48,373 bases of DNA, taken from contig JAPLDQ010000007.1 in NCBI GenBank assembly GCA_026391675.1, positions 1 to 48,373 on the forward strand, in the 5' to 3' direction. The notes under the pieces are model-generated. The model was not told the origin of the DNA. It saw nothing but the letters and a program-made list of their open reading frames with translations, and did not search any database. The translations under genes were made by a program, and so were the position numbers. Positions within the stretch are counted from its first letter, which is position 1. Every line of letters begins with the position of its first letter. The stretch is from Bacteroidota bacterium (GTDB lineage Bacteria; Bacteroidota; Bacteroidia; Bacteroidales; JACABE01). Shown here piece by piece: positions 18,688-28,162 of this stretch.

Positions 18688-18712
18688 TTTTTATTTTTCT
18701 TTTATTAAAAAA

Positions 18713-21436
18713 TTATACTTTTTCGACTTTACATGCACTCAATTTAAAAGGTGCAATTTTTGAATGGGGATCTAACTCATCCCGCGTTAAATTGTTCACC
18801 GGCGATTCGCTAAAATGCCAGGGCATAAATAATTCGCCTTCCAGTACTTCCTCACTGATTCTTAGCGTAGTTGTGAGATTTCCTCTTGCTGAAGTTAATT
18901 TAACTTCAATTCCATCAATAAAGTTATGTTTTATAACATCATTGGGATGCATCAAAACATAGGATTTGTTGGCAAAAGCATTCAGTGCATCATTTTTACG
19001 CGACATGGTTGAGGAATGGTACTGGTATAATATTCTGCCCGAATTGAGCAAAAACGGATATTCATCACTCACTTTTTCCTGCTGAGCAACATAATCTACA
19101 GGATTTAATTTTGCTTTACCATTGGGAGTATTAAATTTTTCAAGAAAGAGGGTAGAAGTACCCGGATGATTTTTATCGTAACAGGGCCATTGAATGCCAT
19201 GTTCTTCAATTCGTTCATGATTAATACCTGCCATTATGGGAGTAACAGCAGCAATTTCATCAAATATTTCTGATTCATTGTTATATGTTTTCATTGGTTT
19301 TCCCATACGTTGGGCAATATCCAGTATAATTTTCCAGTCGTTACGGGCTTCTCCCGGAGAATCAACTACTTTTCTGACCCTGAGTACCCTGCGGTCGCTA
19401 TTAACGAAAGTACCGTTCTTTTCAGCAAATGAAGCAGCAGGTAAAATTACATCGGCAAATGCAGTGGTTTCTGTGTGAAAAATATCCTGTACAACCAGAA
19501 AATCCAGCTTATTAAAAGATTCTTTGGCATGGTTAAGATTAGGATCCGTTAACATGGGATTTTCACCCATGATATACAAGGCTTTTATCTTTCCGTTATA
19601 GGCAGCATGCGCAATCTCAACTGTAGTTAATCCCGGTTTGGATGATAATGATTCATATGGAACATTCCATATTTCAGCTACTTTTCTGCGGTTTTCATCG
19701 TTGGTAACAGGAATATATCCCGGATAATTTAAAGGTGAAGCACCGACATCTGTAGCTCCCTGCACATTGTTCTGTCCTCTGGGCGGATCTATTCCGGCTC
19801 TTTCTTTACCAATCTGTGCAGTAATCAGCATCATATTTATTAAAGAAAAAACATTATTCGTTCCGGTAACCTGCTGACTCATCCCCATACCGGTTGCTAT
19901 CATTGAAGTGGGTGACGTAGCGTAAATCCTTGCTGCTTCTGTCATTAACTTTCCGGGCACTCCTGTAATTTGCTCAACATAAGCCGGGGTATATTTCTGA
20001 CAAAGTTTTTTCAAATATTCAAAAGCCTGCATTCCATTGTCAATTCTGCTTTCGATAAATTTCTTATCCATTAAATCATTCTGAATGATATAACGAATCA
20101 TCCCATTTAAAAGCGCTACATCAGTTCCTAATCGTGGTTGTAACCAGATGCTGGCATAGTTAACCAAAGGTGTCCATTTGGGGTCGATGATGATTACCTG
20201 CATCCCTTTGCTGACACCACGTTTTACATAGGTTGCCGTAATCGGATGTGTTTCTATGATATTATTACCTGTAACCAGCAGACAATCTGTGGTCTCAAAA
20301 TCTTCAATAGAATTGCTGCCGGCACCATCACCGATAGAACGTAACATAGCAGTTACTGTTGATGCATGGCACAAACGGGTGCAATAATCTACGTTGTTAT
20401 TCCCAAAAACAGTACGGATAAATTTCTGAAAAATATAATTTTCTTCATTGGTGCATTTTGCAGAGGAGTAACCTGCAAGTGCTTCATTTCCATATTTATC
20501 AATACATTCATTAAATTTCGATGCAATTAAATCAAGTGCTTCGTCCCAGCTTGCTTTTTCAAATTTTCCGTTTTTCTTTATTAACGGATGGGTTAAGCGT
20601 TCTTTACTTTGCACAAAATCATATCCAAATCTGCCTTTTATGCATAATCTGCCATCGTTTGGCGAAACACCTTCCACACCATTGGAACGCAGAATTTTTT
20701 CATCCTTCACCTGCATTTCAATCTGACAGCCAACACCACAATAAGGACATGTAGTTTTAACTTTTCTGTCCAAATTATTGATATTTATTTCACTGCGATG
20801 AGGTTTTTCAACAATAGCTCCGGTAGGACAGAGTTGAATACATTCTCCACAGCCATCGCATTCCGATTCTTTCCATTTGTCGAATCCGGCAATAATATAG
20901 GATCCCATTCCTCTGTCATTAAATGATAAAACGTTTTTACCCTGCACTTCGTCACAGGCTTTTATGCACCTGAAACATTTAATACATTTTGAAGCATCAT
21001 AGGTTAAAACGGGTGAACTATCATCTTTTGAATAATTCATTAATTTCCATACCGACGGATATTTTCTCTTGCTTTTATCATAAAGATTATATTTTTTCAG
21101 CAATTCAAAGAACTCATCTGTATAGCTATTGTCATTTTCTTCATTATGTTCAGATACCAGATAATCGAGTAAATATTTACGGCATTCTTCCAGTTCATCA
21201 TCAAAAGCAGTAACTTCCATTTCTTCCTTAACCTGAACCGTGCAACTTGCTACCAGTCCGTTTGTTCCTTTAATTTTCACCAGGCATAAACGACAGGCTC
21301 CGGTAGGACTTAACTTCTTATGATAACACAGACTCGGTATCGGAATACCGTTATCTTTAGCAAGTTGTAATAAGTTACTTCCTTTTAAAGCATTTATATG
21401 TTTGCCGTCTATCGTTATTTTTACAAATTCTTCCAT
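18713..21436 (-). CDS. fdhA: NAD-dependent formate dehydrogenase, molybdenum catalytic subunit
   Basis: 907 aa. Oxidises formate to CO2 (or the reverse) at a bis-MGD molybdenum centre in the cytoplasm. N-terminal 2Fe-2S domain with Cys37, 48, 51 and 65; two 4Fe-4S sites (Cys151/154/157/161 and Cys193/196/199/203); the molybdopterin 4Fe-4S site (Cys230/233/237/265); and the active-site Cys356 in CTRLCHAST, where selenoenzymes have Sec. C-terminal molydopterin dinucleotide-binding domain about 790–907. It lacks a Tat signal. The NuoG-like N-terminus plus the adjacent NuoE- and NuoF-like subunits indicate electron transfer to NAD+. Which direction it runs cannot be told from sequence. Confidence 0.93.
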   Translation of the reverse strand: MEEFVKITIDGKHINALKGSNLLQLAKDNGIPIPSLCYHKKLSPTGACRLCLVKIKGTNGLVASCTVQVKEEMEVTAFDDELEECRKYLLDYLVSEHNEENDNSYTDEFFELLKKYNLYDKSKRKYPSVWKLMNYSKDDSSPVLTYDASKCIKCFRCIKACDEVQGKNVLSFNDRGMGSYIIAGFDKWKESECDGCGECIQLCPTGAIVEKPHRSEININNLDRKVKTTCPYCGVGCQIEMQVKDEKILRSNGVEGVSPNDGRLCIKGRFGYDFVQSKERLTHPLIKKNGKFEKASWDEALDLIASKFNECIDKYGNEALAGYSSAKCTNEENYIFQKFIRTVFGNNNVDYCTRLCHASTVTAMLRSIGDGAGSNSIEDFETTDCLLVTGNNIIETHPITATYVKRGVSKGMQVIIIDPKWTPLVNYASIWLQPRLGTDVALLNGMIRYIIQNDLMDKKFIESRIDNGMQAFEYLKKLCQKYTPAYVEQITGVPGKLMTEAARIYATSPTSMIATGMGMSQQVTGTNNVFSLINMMLITAQIGKERAGIDPPRGQNNVQGATDVGASPLNYPGYIPVTNDENRRKVAEIWNVPYESLSSKPGLTTVEIAHAAYNGKIKALYIMGENPMLTDPNLNHAKESFNKLDFLVVQDIFHTETTAFADVILPAASFAEKNGTFVNSDRRVLRVRKVVDSPGEARNDWKIILDIAQRMGKPMKTYNNESEIFDEIAAVTPIMAGINHERIEEHGIQWPCYDKNHPGTSTLFLEKFNTPNGKAKLNPVDYVAQQEKVSDEYPFLLNSGRILYQYHSSTMSRKNDALNAFANKSYVLMHPNDVIKHNFIDGIEVKLTSARGNLTTTLRISEEVLEGELFMPWHFSESPVNNLTRDELDPHSKIAPFKLSACKVEKV

Positions 21437-21470
21437 GTTTTTGGATTTAGCAGCGTATTCACGTTTAAAA

Positions 21471-22721
21471 TTAAGCTGAAAAGGTTAGCAATTCTTTTTC
21501 AAAGTATTTTATACTACTTTTAACGGGTAATATTGGTGACTGACCAAGCGGACATAGTGATGATTTTGCCATCAATTCTGACTGATGAAAAATTTCTTTT
21601 AATATATCTGCTTTATCAGCCTCAGATTTTATTTTATTCATCAATAACATTAATTGTGTGGTTCCTATCCTGCATGGAACACATTTACCGCAGGATTCAT
21701 GCTTAAAGAAATTTAAAACACTGAATAATACTTCAAATACAGATTGGTCATTGTCTAATACAATAATAGCACCGGAACCCAGTGTTGCTCCTTTTTCTTT
21801 AAGGCTGTCATAAGCCATTGCAGTATCAAGCATACTTTCGTCAACAAAAGTTCCTGCAGCTCCACCCAGCAAGGCAGCTTTAAATGTTTTACCTTCTTTC
21901 ATTCCACCGGCAAAATCATAAATCAACGACCTTAAACTTACACCCAGTTCAACTTCATAATATCCCGGTTTATTAACATTTCCACTGATGGTAAATATTT
22001 TTGTCCCTTTTGATTTTTCAGTTCCTAAGCCGGTGTACCATTTAGAACCTTTAACAATAATGGTAGGAATATGAGATAATGTTTCAACATTATTAATTAA
22101 AGTTGGTTTGCCAAATAATCCTTTTTCAGCAGGAAAGGGTGGCTTAATACGCGGATAACCTCTTTTGCCTTCCAGTGATTCCATTAAGGTAAGTTCTTCG
22201 CCACATAAATAAGAACCAGCACCTAATTTTATTTCAAGATAGAAACTAAAATAAGTTCCCATGATATTTTTGCCAAGATATCCTCTTTCACAGGCAGTTT
22301 CAATTGCTTTTTTAACTCTTTCAACAGATAAATAATACTCAGCACGTATATAAATATAGCCTTTTGAAGCACCAATGCCGTAAGCACTGATTAGCATGCC
22401 CTCAATCAAAAGATGGGGGTCATTTTCCATAATGATACGATCCTTAAAAGTACCCGGTTCGCCTTCATCAGCATTACAAATAATGTATCTGTCACAGTCC
22501 TCACATGAAAGTGTAGTATAACGATCTTTAATCCCTGTAGGAAAGCCTGCTCCACCTCTGCCTCTTAATCCTGAGTCTTCAATTTCCTTAATTACGGATG
22601 TAGGTTTCATCTCTAAAACTTCAGCAAATGCAAGGTATCCTCCCTGAGAGATGTAATCATCAATACTTTCAGGGTTTATTTTACCTAAATTTTTTAAGGC
22701 TATTCTGGTTTCCTTTATCAC
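21471..22721 (-). CDS. NuoF-like diaphorase subunit of formate dehydrogenase
   Basis: 416 aa. FMN and NAD(H) site: GLRGRGGAGFPTG near residues 51–63 and CNADEGEPGTFKDR near 82–95. The C-terminal 4Fe-4S motif is SCGKCVPCRIGT with a distal Cys in SSLCPLGQSP. Passes electrons between the Fe-S chain of the catalytic subunit and NAD. It lacks the extra N-terminal thioredoxin-like and C-terminal ferredoxin domains of the HydB type. It starts 10 bp after the NuoE-like gene. Confidence 0.92.
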   Translation of the reverse strand: MIKETRIALKNLGKINPESIDDYISQGGYLAFAEVLEMKPTSVIKEIEDSGLRGRGGAGFPTGIKDRYTTLSCEDCDRYIICNADEGEPGTFKDRIIMENDPHLLIEGMLISAYGIGASKGYIYIRAEYYLSVERVKKAIETACERGYLGKNIMGTYFSFYLEIKLGAGSYLCGEELTLMESLEGKRGYPRIKPPFPAEKGLFGKPTLINNVETLSHIPTIIVKGSKWYTGLGTEKSKGTKIFTISGNVNKPGYYEVELGVSLRSLIYDFAGGMKEGKTFKAALLGGAAGTFVDESMLDTAMAYDSLKEKGATLGSGAIIVLDNDQSVFEVLFSVLNFFKHESCGKCVPCRIGTTQLMLLMNKIKSEADKADILKEIFHQSELMAKSSLCPLGQSPILPVKSSIKYFEKELLTFSA

Positions 22722-22731
22722 GTTGCAGTAA

Positions 22732-23187
22732 TTAATTGTTTCGTAAATTTTTAATTATCAGTTCAATATTATTCTCATCCAATTCAGTATAGGTTTCCCT
22801 GTTTATCATCATACTGGGTTTGTTTCCGCATAAACCCAGGCATTCACTCAGTTCAAGGGTAAACAGACCATCTGCTGTTGTTTGGTTGATATCAATCTTA
22901 AGTATTTCTTTTAATTTTTCAGCTATCATTTTTGAGTTGAACATATTACAAACAGGTGATTCGCAAAGTCTGATAATGTATTTGCCTCTGGGAGTGGTGC
23001 TGAACATGGAATAATAACCAACAACACCATAAACAAAACTTCTGGTAATATTCAGATATTTGGCTACTTTCAGTAAATCCGTTTCTGTCAAATATTGTTG
23101 GGGATGTAAATCCTGAATTTCATGTAATATCTGAATTAAATTTTCTTTATCAGGTTTATATTTTAATAGAATTTCTTCTGTATTCAT
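22732..23187 (-). CDS. NuoE-like 2Fe-2S subunit of formate dehydrogenase
   Basis: 151 aa. Thioredoxin-fold 2Fe-2S protein: N-terminal helical part (HPQQYLTETDLLKVAKYL) and the four ligand cysteines in CESPVCNMF and SECLGLCGNKP. Works with the NuoF-like subunit as the diaphorase module. Gene order NuoE, NuoF, FdhA matches NAD-dependent formate dehydrogenases and distinguishes the cluster from complex I, of which no membrane subunits are present. Confidence 0.92.
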   Translation of the reverse strand: MNTEEILLKYKPDKENLIQILHEIQDLHPQQYLTETDLLKVAKYLNITRSFVYGVVGYYSMFSTTPRGKYIIRLCESPVCNMFNSKMIAEKLKEILKIDINQTTADGLFTLELSECLGLCGNKPSMMINRETYTELDENNIELIIKNLRNN

Positions 23188-23222
23188 AATCGGGGAAATT
23201 AAAAGTATAAATTTAATAAATT

Positions 23223-23912
23223 TTAAAGAATAATTCTGTTTTCTCCCGAATAAATATTCATTTTATCTTTTCGGGCAAAACCGATAATTGTTATGTTTTC
23301 TTTTTTGCCAAGCAATACCGACTGATAAGTTGGCGGTGCTTTTGATATGATTGTTTTAATTCCTGCCCTGTGAATTTTTTTCATGATTTCCATTGGCATT
23401 CTGCCGGTAGTGAGCAGAATTTTATCTTCCAATGCTTTGTTTTCGAGCATCATTCTCCCGATAATCTTATCAATCGCATTATGCCGGCCAATATCATCAT
23501 AGAATATACTGATATCATTATTCTCCACTATAGCTGCACTATGGAAACAGCCGGTCTGCTGAAATTTTTCAGAATAATGCGTAAATTTATCCATCCAGAC
23601 TAATATTTGAGATGCTTTTATCGTATAGTCAGCTTTTTTATAGGAGATGGATTTTATATTTGCAGCTATCTTTACATTTGATGTTAAGTTTATTTCATCA
23701 ATTGTGTATTCAAGCATATCAGAAATGTGATTAATATATCCGGACGTAAATAAATGTCCAATTAGTATTTCTTTCAATGCTTCAGGTGTACAGATTAATT
23801 TCAGGGTATGGCCGTTGTTGATGTGAATTGTAAAATCAACTTCTTCTGCTACAACATCTTCAATGTTTTCGAATTGATTGATATTAAATTTTATTAATTG
23901 AACTGATTGCAT
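23223..23912 (-). CDS. fdhD: Formate dehydrogenase accessory protein FdhD
   Basis: 229 aa, shorter than the common 260–280. FdhD transfers sulfur to the Mo-bisMGD cofactor before it enters formate dehydrogenase. Family motifs are present: HLFTSGYI at 53–60, FQQTGCFHSAA at 117–127, DDIGRHNAIDK at 139–149, and TGRMPMEIM. The usual CxxC sulfur-transfer loop is absent; the only cysteines are Cys41 and Cys122. It sits 35 bp before the NuoE-like gene and 4 bp after mobA. Confidence 0.9.
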   Translation of the reverse strand: MQSVQLIKFNINQFENIEDVVAEEVDFTIHINNGHTLKLICTPEALKEILIGHLFTSGYINHISDMLEYTIDEINLTSNVKIAANIKSISYKKADYTIKASQILVWMDKFTHYSEKFQQTGCFHSAAIVENNDISIFYDDIGRHNAIDKIIGRMMLENKALEDKILLTTGRMPMEIMKKIHRAGIKTIISKAPPTYQSVLLGKKENITIIGFARKDKMNIYSGENRIIL

Positions 23913-23916
23913 GTGT

Positions 23917-24525
23917 TTATTTGTTTTGTATCGCTTGATAATCTGAAGGATGATTAATATTTGTAAAGGATTTTAAATAGTTCTCGTTAGTTGGAACTTC
24001 AAAATAATTAACACTAAGTAAATTAAACAAGCCTCTGATTCTGAAAGTTGCGGAAGTTTCAATATAATTTTCCAGTAATTTCAGTATCTCTTTATTATAA
24101 ATTCCATGTAAAGGTTCTATTAAACCATCGTGTACAGGAATTGTCAGGGGCATTGCATTTTTCAGGTGACTTTCTAATTGTTGATTAATAAGTGTTTCAT
24201 TTAAGTAAGGCATATCACAGGATACAATAAATATCATATCATTTTCTACTGCTGTCAAAGCTGCATGTATACCACCCAATGGTCCGATTTCTTTATAAAA
24301 ATCACTCACAATTTGAAATCCGGAATAATTTGAATATAACTCAGTCTGATTAGTGACAATAATAATTTCATCAAAGATATTTTGTAAAACATTTATCGTT
24401 TTATCAATAATATATTGATTGTCAAGCTTTAAAAAAGATTTTTGTTCTCCGTTAAAACGTGAATTTTTTCCACCAGCCAAAATAGCTGCACTAAAATTCC
24501 TAAATGGTTTTACTTGCAATATCAA
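23917..24525 (-). CDS. mobA: Molybdenum cofactor guanylyltransferase
   Basis: 202 aa, usual length. Adds GMP to molybdopterin to form the MGD cofactor. The N-terminal nucleotide-binding motif is LAGGKNSRFNGEQKSFL (canonical LAGGxSSRMGxDK). VSCDMPYL holds the Mg-binding Asp, and IGPLGGIHAAL is conserved. It uses TTG as start: no ATG exists between an upstream in-frame stop and the LAGG motif. First gene of the formate dehydrogenase operon; a TATATTTG -7-like box is present on the reverse strand at 24551–24558. Confidence 0.9.
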   Translation of the reverse strand: MILQVKPFRNFSAAILAGGKNSRFNGEQKSFLKLDNQYIIDKTINVLQNIFDEIIIVTNQTELYSNYSGFQIVSDFYKEIGPLGGIHAALTAVENDMIFIVSCDMPYLNETLINQQLESHLKNAMPLTIPVHDGLIEPLHGIYNKEILKLLENYIETSATFRIRGLFNLLSVNYFEVPTNENYLKSFTNINHPSDYQAIQNK

Positions 24526-24700
24526 TAGTATTTATATACTTACTTATCAACAAATATAACAAATAAATGGTTTAAAATTGTGGTATTATTTTTATAGCAA
24601 TATGAAATAGCTATTAATCCCATTTAATTTAAATCTGAAACAGGGATCAAAATAAAATGTAAAAAATAAAATCGAAAAGGCGAATATAAAATAACAAAGC

Positions 24701-24740
24701 AAAAAAAGTCTGCAATATATTAATTATAGCAGGCTTTTTT
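24701..24740. terminator. Bidirectional rho-independent terminator
   Basis: The stem AAAAAAAGTCTGC pairs with GCAGGCTTTTTT around a 15-base AT-rich loop, between the mobA promoter region and the 3' end of the PepSY-like gene. The A-run and T-run make it usable from both sides; the reverse-strand PepSY-like gene ends 62 bp before it. The rest of the 24526–24801 gap is AT-rich with nothing else visible. Confidence 0.7.
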
Positions 24741-24801
24741 CGCTGAATGTCTGTACTTAAATTTAAAAGCAAATTAAATACTTAATCGTAAGCAGTAAAG
24801 C

Positions 24802-25254
24802 TTATTTTTCTGTATTTATTTTTCTTTCAATTATCTTTCCATTTTTGTCAAACATGATATCATACTTATCCTTGCCTTGTTCTATTTCAACTTCGTAATA
24901 TACACCTTTGCTTACATGGGTGATTTTATTGAATTCATTCTTTTTGTAATCGCTGAATCGATTTGTGATTTCCTGCTGCACAGCAACAGGTAATGCGTTG
25001 AAATCAATTTTTACTTCTGTTTCCACCCATTTACCATCCTGGCTGAATACAGCTGAAGTTTCAACATTATTTTGCATAAATTCAGCCTCGTAAGTATTTG
25101 CTTCCTTTTCCCATTTTACTTTTGGAATAGCCGGGAATTTTGCTTTAAATGCTTTTTCAACAGTTGCAGGAACTTTAGTTGTAGCTGATTCTTGCGAAAA
25201 TGCCAATACACTGATAAACAATGTACAGAATAATAAAATACTTAATTTTTTCAT
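24802..25254 (-). CDS. Secreted PepSY-like domain protein
   Basis: 150 aa with signal peptide (MKKLSILLFCTLFISVLAFS). The mature part contains two PepSY-like beta-alpha-beta units: KAFKAKFPAIPKVKWEKEAN followed by YEAEFMQNN, and ITNRFSDYKKNEFNKITHVSK followed by YYEVEIEQGKDKYDIMFD. This is the pattern of the Bacteroidota BLIP-like/PepSY-like periplasmic proteins. The function is unknown; a peptidase-inhibitor or envelope role is often suggested. 20 bp after the SRPBCC gene. Confidence 0.8.
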   Translation of the reverse strand: MKKLSILLFCTLFISVLAFSQESATTKVPATVEKAFKAKFPAIPKVKWEKEANTYEAEFMQNNVETSAVFSQDGKWVETEVKIDFNALPVAVQQEITNRFSDYKKNEFNKITHVSKGVYYEVEIEQGKDKYDIMFDKNGKIIERKINTEK

Positions 25255-25274
25255 GTTTTTTTGTTTTTAATTGA

Positions 25275-25814
25275 TTATTTTTCCAATATATTTTTAAGGT
25301 TGGTTAAACCGGTTAAAAAATCCTTACCAATCATTTTGTCCATATCTGAAAATAAAAGCATCAGATTCATAGGGTAATTGAAACGACTCTCGAAACCCCA
25401 TTTCACCCTGCATTGGTTTGAATCTAATTCTTCTGTAATCATGTAGGAATCGGCAAAACTTTTAAATGGTTTAATAAAACGGATTTTAAAATCAATTCTT
25501 AAACCTTCTATAATGTTAATAATTTCCTGTTCACCCTGACCAACATTTTTATTATTGCTTTCCCAGGCTGAAATAAACCCGATAGTGCCATCTTCGCCGC
25601 TATATGTTTTTTTCATATTTGGATCCATGCTTGCCCATTTACTGAAATTGTCCTGATTTTTAAGCAAGCGGATATAATCAAATACTTTTTGTTTGGGTTG
25701 ATTGATTTGTATTTCTTTTTCACAGTTGAAATCCTTTTTTGTAAAAGCAGCTATGATTAATAACAGGAGAATAAGTCCAAATAATATTGAAAGTATGATA
25801 ATAAGTATATTCAT
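25275..25814 (-). CDS. SRPBCC-family protein with N-terminal membrane anchor
   Basis: 179 aa. An N-terminal TM helix (IIILSILFGLILLLLIIAAF) is followed by a START/Bet v 1-like fold: EIQINQPKQKVFDYIRL, WASMDPNMKKTYSG and a final helix with DFLTGLTNLKNILE. Such proteins bind hydrophobic ligands; the ligand is not known here. Same-strand neighbours on both sides are exported proteins; it may be co-transcribed with the PepSY-like gene downstream. Confidence 0.8.
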   Translation of the reverse strand: MNILIIILSILFGLILLLLIIAAFTKKDFNCEKEIQINQPKQKVFDYIRLLKNQDNFSKWASMDPNMKKTYSGEDGTIGFISAWESNNKNVGQGEQEIINIIEGLRIDFKIRFIKPFKSFADSYMITEELDSNQCRVKWGFESRFNYPMNLMLLFSDMDKMIGKDFLTGLTNLKNILEK

Positions 25815-25888
25815 TTCTATGATGTTTTTAATTTATTAAACAACAATTTGATAAATAAAATTGTTTGTAAAGTTAAATCATCTTTTTT

Positions 25889-27166
25889 TTATTTTCTTAA
25901 AAAATCAATTAATAAATTAAAAATCCCGTTGTATTTAGTAAATGGTAATTTTTGAGCAACATCATCCAGATTATGATACTCAGTAAATTCTCCGCCCATT
26001 GCATAAATAAAAATAGCAGGTACTCCTTTTTCATAGAATGGACAATGGTCGCTGTTGCATGATTCGCCTCTTTCAGCTACCGTCTTTATATAGCCTTTTT
26101 CTTTATTTATATTAACAAGTCTTTGATATTCATCTTTAAATTTAGTAGCATTTACAACTGTAATTCCTTCGCTGCCGGTTCCCAGCATATCAAGATTGAT
26201 AAGGAATTTTACATTTTTAAGCGGGAATAAGGGGTGATTTGCTAAATAGGTTGATCCGAGTAATCCTGCTTCTTCACCGCTAAACAGAAAAAAAACAATT
26301 GAGTAATCCTGCCGGATAGAATCCATTGAAAAATAGCGTGCCAGATCCATCACCATTGCAGTTCCGCTGGCATTATCATTAGCTCCGGGAAAATATACCT
26401 CATTACCCATTTGACCTAAATGATCGTAATGTGCAGTAAATACATAAAAAGAATCAGGATATAATTTCCCTTTAATATAACCCGCAACATTTTGAGTGGC
26501 ATAATCCTGCAGGTAATCTGCAGTAACGTCAATATTGATTTTCTTTATCTTTGAAGGGAGAGCTTTCCGGAGTAAATTAATTTTAATAAAATCTTTTACC
26601 TGTTTGCCATCCGATGCTGCCCAGCTAAGTTTCCCATCATTAATATAGGCAATCCCTTTAGAATGAAATGTATTTTCATTTTTTAATTTCTTCCAGAATT
26701 CGAGCACCTCTTTGTCTGTAATGTTTTGTTTATCAATAAGTACAATTTTATTGCTGAGGTTTTTCTTCAGTATTTTATCTATATCAGTCTGGCATTTAAA
26801 ATTTGAACTGTCAATCCTGAAAACTTTATATTCAGCTTTTATACCTGCCGATGATAAACTTACCATGAAATCAATACCTGCTTTCAATTGTGTTTTTCCA
26901 ATTGATAATTTCATTTCTTTACTGAAAGAATTGATAGAAATATGGTATTCCTGAAAATAATTGTTGTTGAATTTTGCTAATTTATGTTTCTCAAATTGAC
27001 CGGCAATAAATGCTGCAGCTTTTTTATCGCCGTTATTGGTATATCCTCTGCCATAAAATGCAGGTGAACATAATGAGTCAACAATAGAATGGGCATACCT
27101 GACATCCTGTGCCTGGATATTGATAAAACCCAGCAATAATAAAAATAGTATAATTTTATTTTTCAC
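25889..27166 (-). CDS. Secreted M28-family metallopeptidase
   Basis: 425 aa with signal peptide ending near NIQAQ. Residues about 30–230 include a PA-like insert. The M28 catalytic motifs follow: AHYDHLG (zinc His), GANDNASGTAMVMD (bridging Asp), FSGEEAGLLGS (catalytic Glu and zinc Glu), INLDMLG and SDHCPFYEKGVPAIF (zinc His). It is probably an aminopeptidase acting on peptides in the periplasm or at the surface. No T9SS sorting domain is present. Confidence 0.92.
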   Translation of the reverse strand: MKNKIILFLLLLGFINIQAQDVRYAHSIVDSLCSPAFYGRGYTNNGDKKAAAFIAGQFEKHKLAKFNNNYFQEYHISINSFSKEMKLSIGKTQLKAGIDFMVSLSSAGIKAEYKVFRIDSSNFKCQTDIDKILKKNLSNKIVLIDKQNITDKEVLEFWKKLKNENTFHSKGIAYINDGKLSWAASDGKQVKDFIKINLLRKALPSKIKKINIDVTADYLQDYATQNVAGYIKGKLYPDSFYVFTAHYDHLGQMGNEVYFPGANDNASGTAMVMDLARYFSMDSIRQDYSIVFFLFSGEEAGLLGSTYLANHPLFPLKNVKFLINLDMLGTGSEGITVVNATKFKDEYQRLVNINKEKGYIKTVAERGESCNSDHCPFYEKGVPAIFIYAMGGEFTEYHNLDDVAQKLPFTKYNGIFNLLIDFLRK

Positions 27167-27194
27167 TTTATAAACTTTTAAACTTTACAAACTA

Positions 27195-28067
27195 TTATAA
27201 AATATTCATTAATTGTTCCTTGATTTTCTCTAACTCATCTTTCATCTGAACTACAATCTGTTGTATGTTTACATCGTTGGCTTTTGAACCTATTGTATTA
27301 ATTTCTCTGCCAATTTCCTGACAAACAAAAGATAATTTTTTCCCTTGTGAAACCTCATTTTTAAGTGTATCTGTAAAATAATCAAGATGTTTTTTTAAAC
27401 GTGTTTTTTCTTCAGTAATATCTATTTTTTCAAGATAATAAATTATTTCCTGTTCGAAACGATTGTTATCTATCTTAGTAGCTTCAAGCATATCGTTCAG
27501 GTTTTTCCATAATTTATCCTTGATAGACTGAATTCTGGCAGTTTCAAAAGGAAGAATTGCATTAAGCAATGATTCTATTAAATCAATTCTTTTTAAAACA
27601 TCTAATTGCAAGATTTTCCCTTCATTTATCCTGAAAATATCAACTTGTTCTAATGCGTCATTAATTGTATTCATTAAGGCTTTCCATTCCTTTTCCTCAA
27701 TTTCTTCATTATTGGTATTATAAATATCGGGCATTCTCATCAATAAACTCATGATATCCTGAGGTTGTTCACCTAATTCTGCCGCAATTTGCCTGAGTTC
27801 AGTATGATGTGCTTTTAAAACTGCAGCATTTATTGAACACTCAGCATAACCGCCAATATTTTCAACCTGAATATTAACATCAGCTTTTCCTCTTTCAAGT
27901 TTAGCTGCTATTATACTCCGGATTTCAGTTTCTTTTTCACGGTAATATACCGGCGTCTTGGTATAAATATCCATCTGTTTGCTGTTGAGGGTTTTAATCT
28001 CGACCAGTATTTTTTTATTGGGTAGTTCGCAATAGGCTTTACCAAAGCCCGTCATTGATTTTATCAT
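27195..28067 (-). CDS. yicC: YicC-family endoribonuclease
   Basis: 290 aa, usual length. Starts MIKSMTGFGKAY, the hallmark of the family, followed by VEIKTLNSKQMDI. The C-terminal DUF1732 part is LEKIDITEEKTRLKKHLDYF, then GKKLSFVCQEIGREINTIGS and the KDELEKIKEQ tail. YicC proteins are metal-dependent RNA endonucleases. It is divergent from the phospholipase D gene; a reverse-strand TATCTTTG at 28093–28100 is a candidate -7 box. Confidence 0.92.
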   Translation of the reverse strand: MIKSMTGFGKAYCELPNKKILVEIKTLNSKQMDIYTKTPVYYREKETEIRSIIAAKLERGKADVNIQVENIGGYAECSINAAVLKAHHTELRQIAAELGEQPQDIMSLLMRMPDIYNTNNEEIEEKEWKALMNTINDALEQVDIFRINEGKILQLDVLKRIDLIESLLNAILPFETARIQSIKDKLWKNLNDMLEATKIDNNRFEQEIIYYLEKIDITEEKTRLKKHLDYFTDTLKNEVSQGKKLSFVCQEIGREINTIGSKANDVNIQQIVVQMKDELEKIKEQLMNIL

Positions 28068-28107
28068 GCTATTTTTTTATTGTTTTAACTGACAAAGATA
28101 CATCTTT

Positions 28108-28138
28108 TTGAAAATTCAATTTTTTTTTCTTAGCTTTG
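28108..28138 (+). promoter_or_regulatory. Bacteroidota-type promoter of the phospholipase D gene
   Basis: TTG at 28108–28110, 20 bp, then TAGCTTTG at 28131–28138, matching TTG-N19-21-TAnnTTTG. The -7 box overlaps the TTG codon at 28136 that would otherwise extend the reading frame, so translation must begin later, at the ATG at 28163. A reverse-strand TATCTTTG box (28093–28100) in the same gap may serve yicC. Confidence 0.65.
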
Positions 28139-28162
28139 TATTTCAAATGCTCCTGTAATACT

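Noticed and set aside
20340-20400. Selenocysteine formate dehydrogenase
   Set aside because: The active-site codon translates as Cys in RLCHAS; no in-frame TGA is present.
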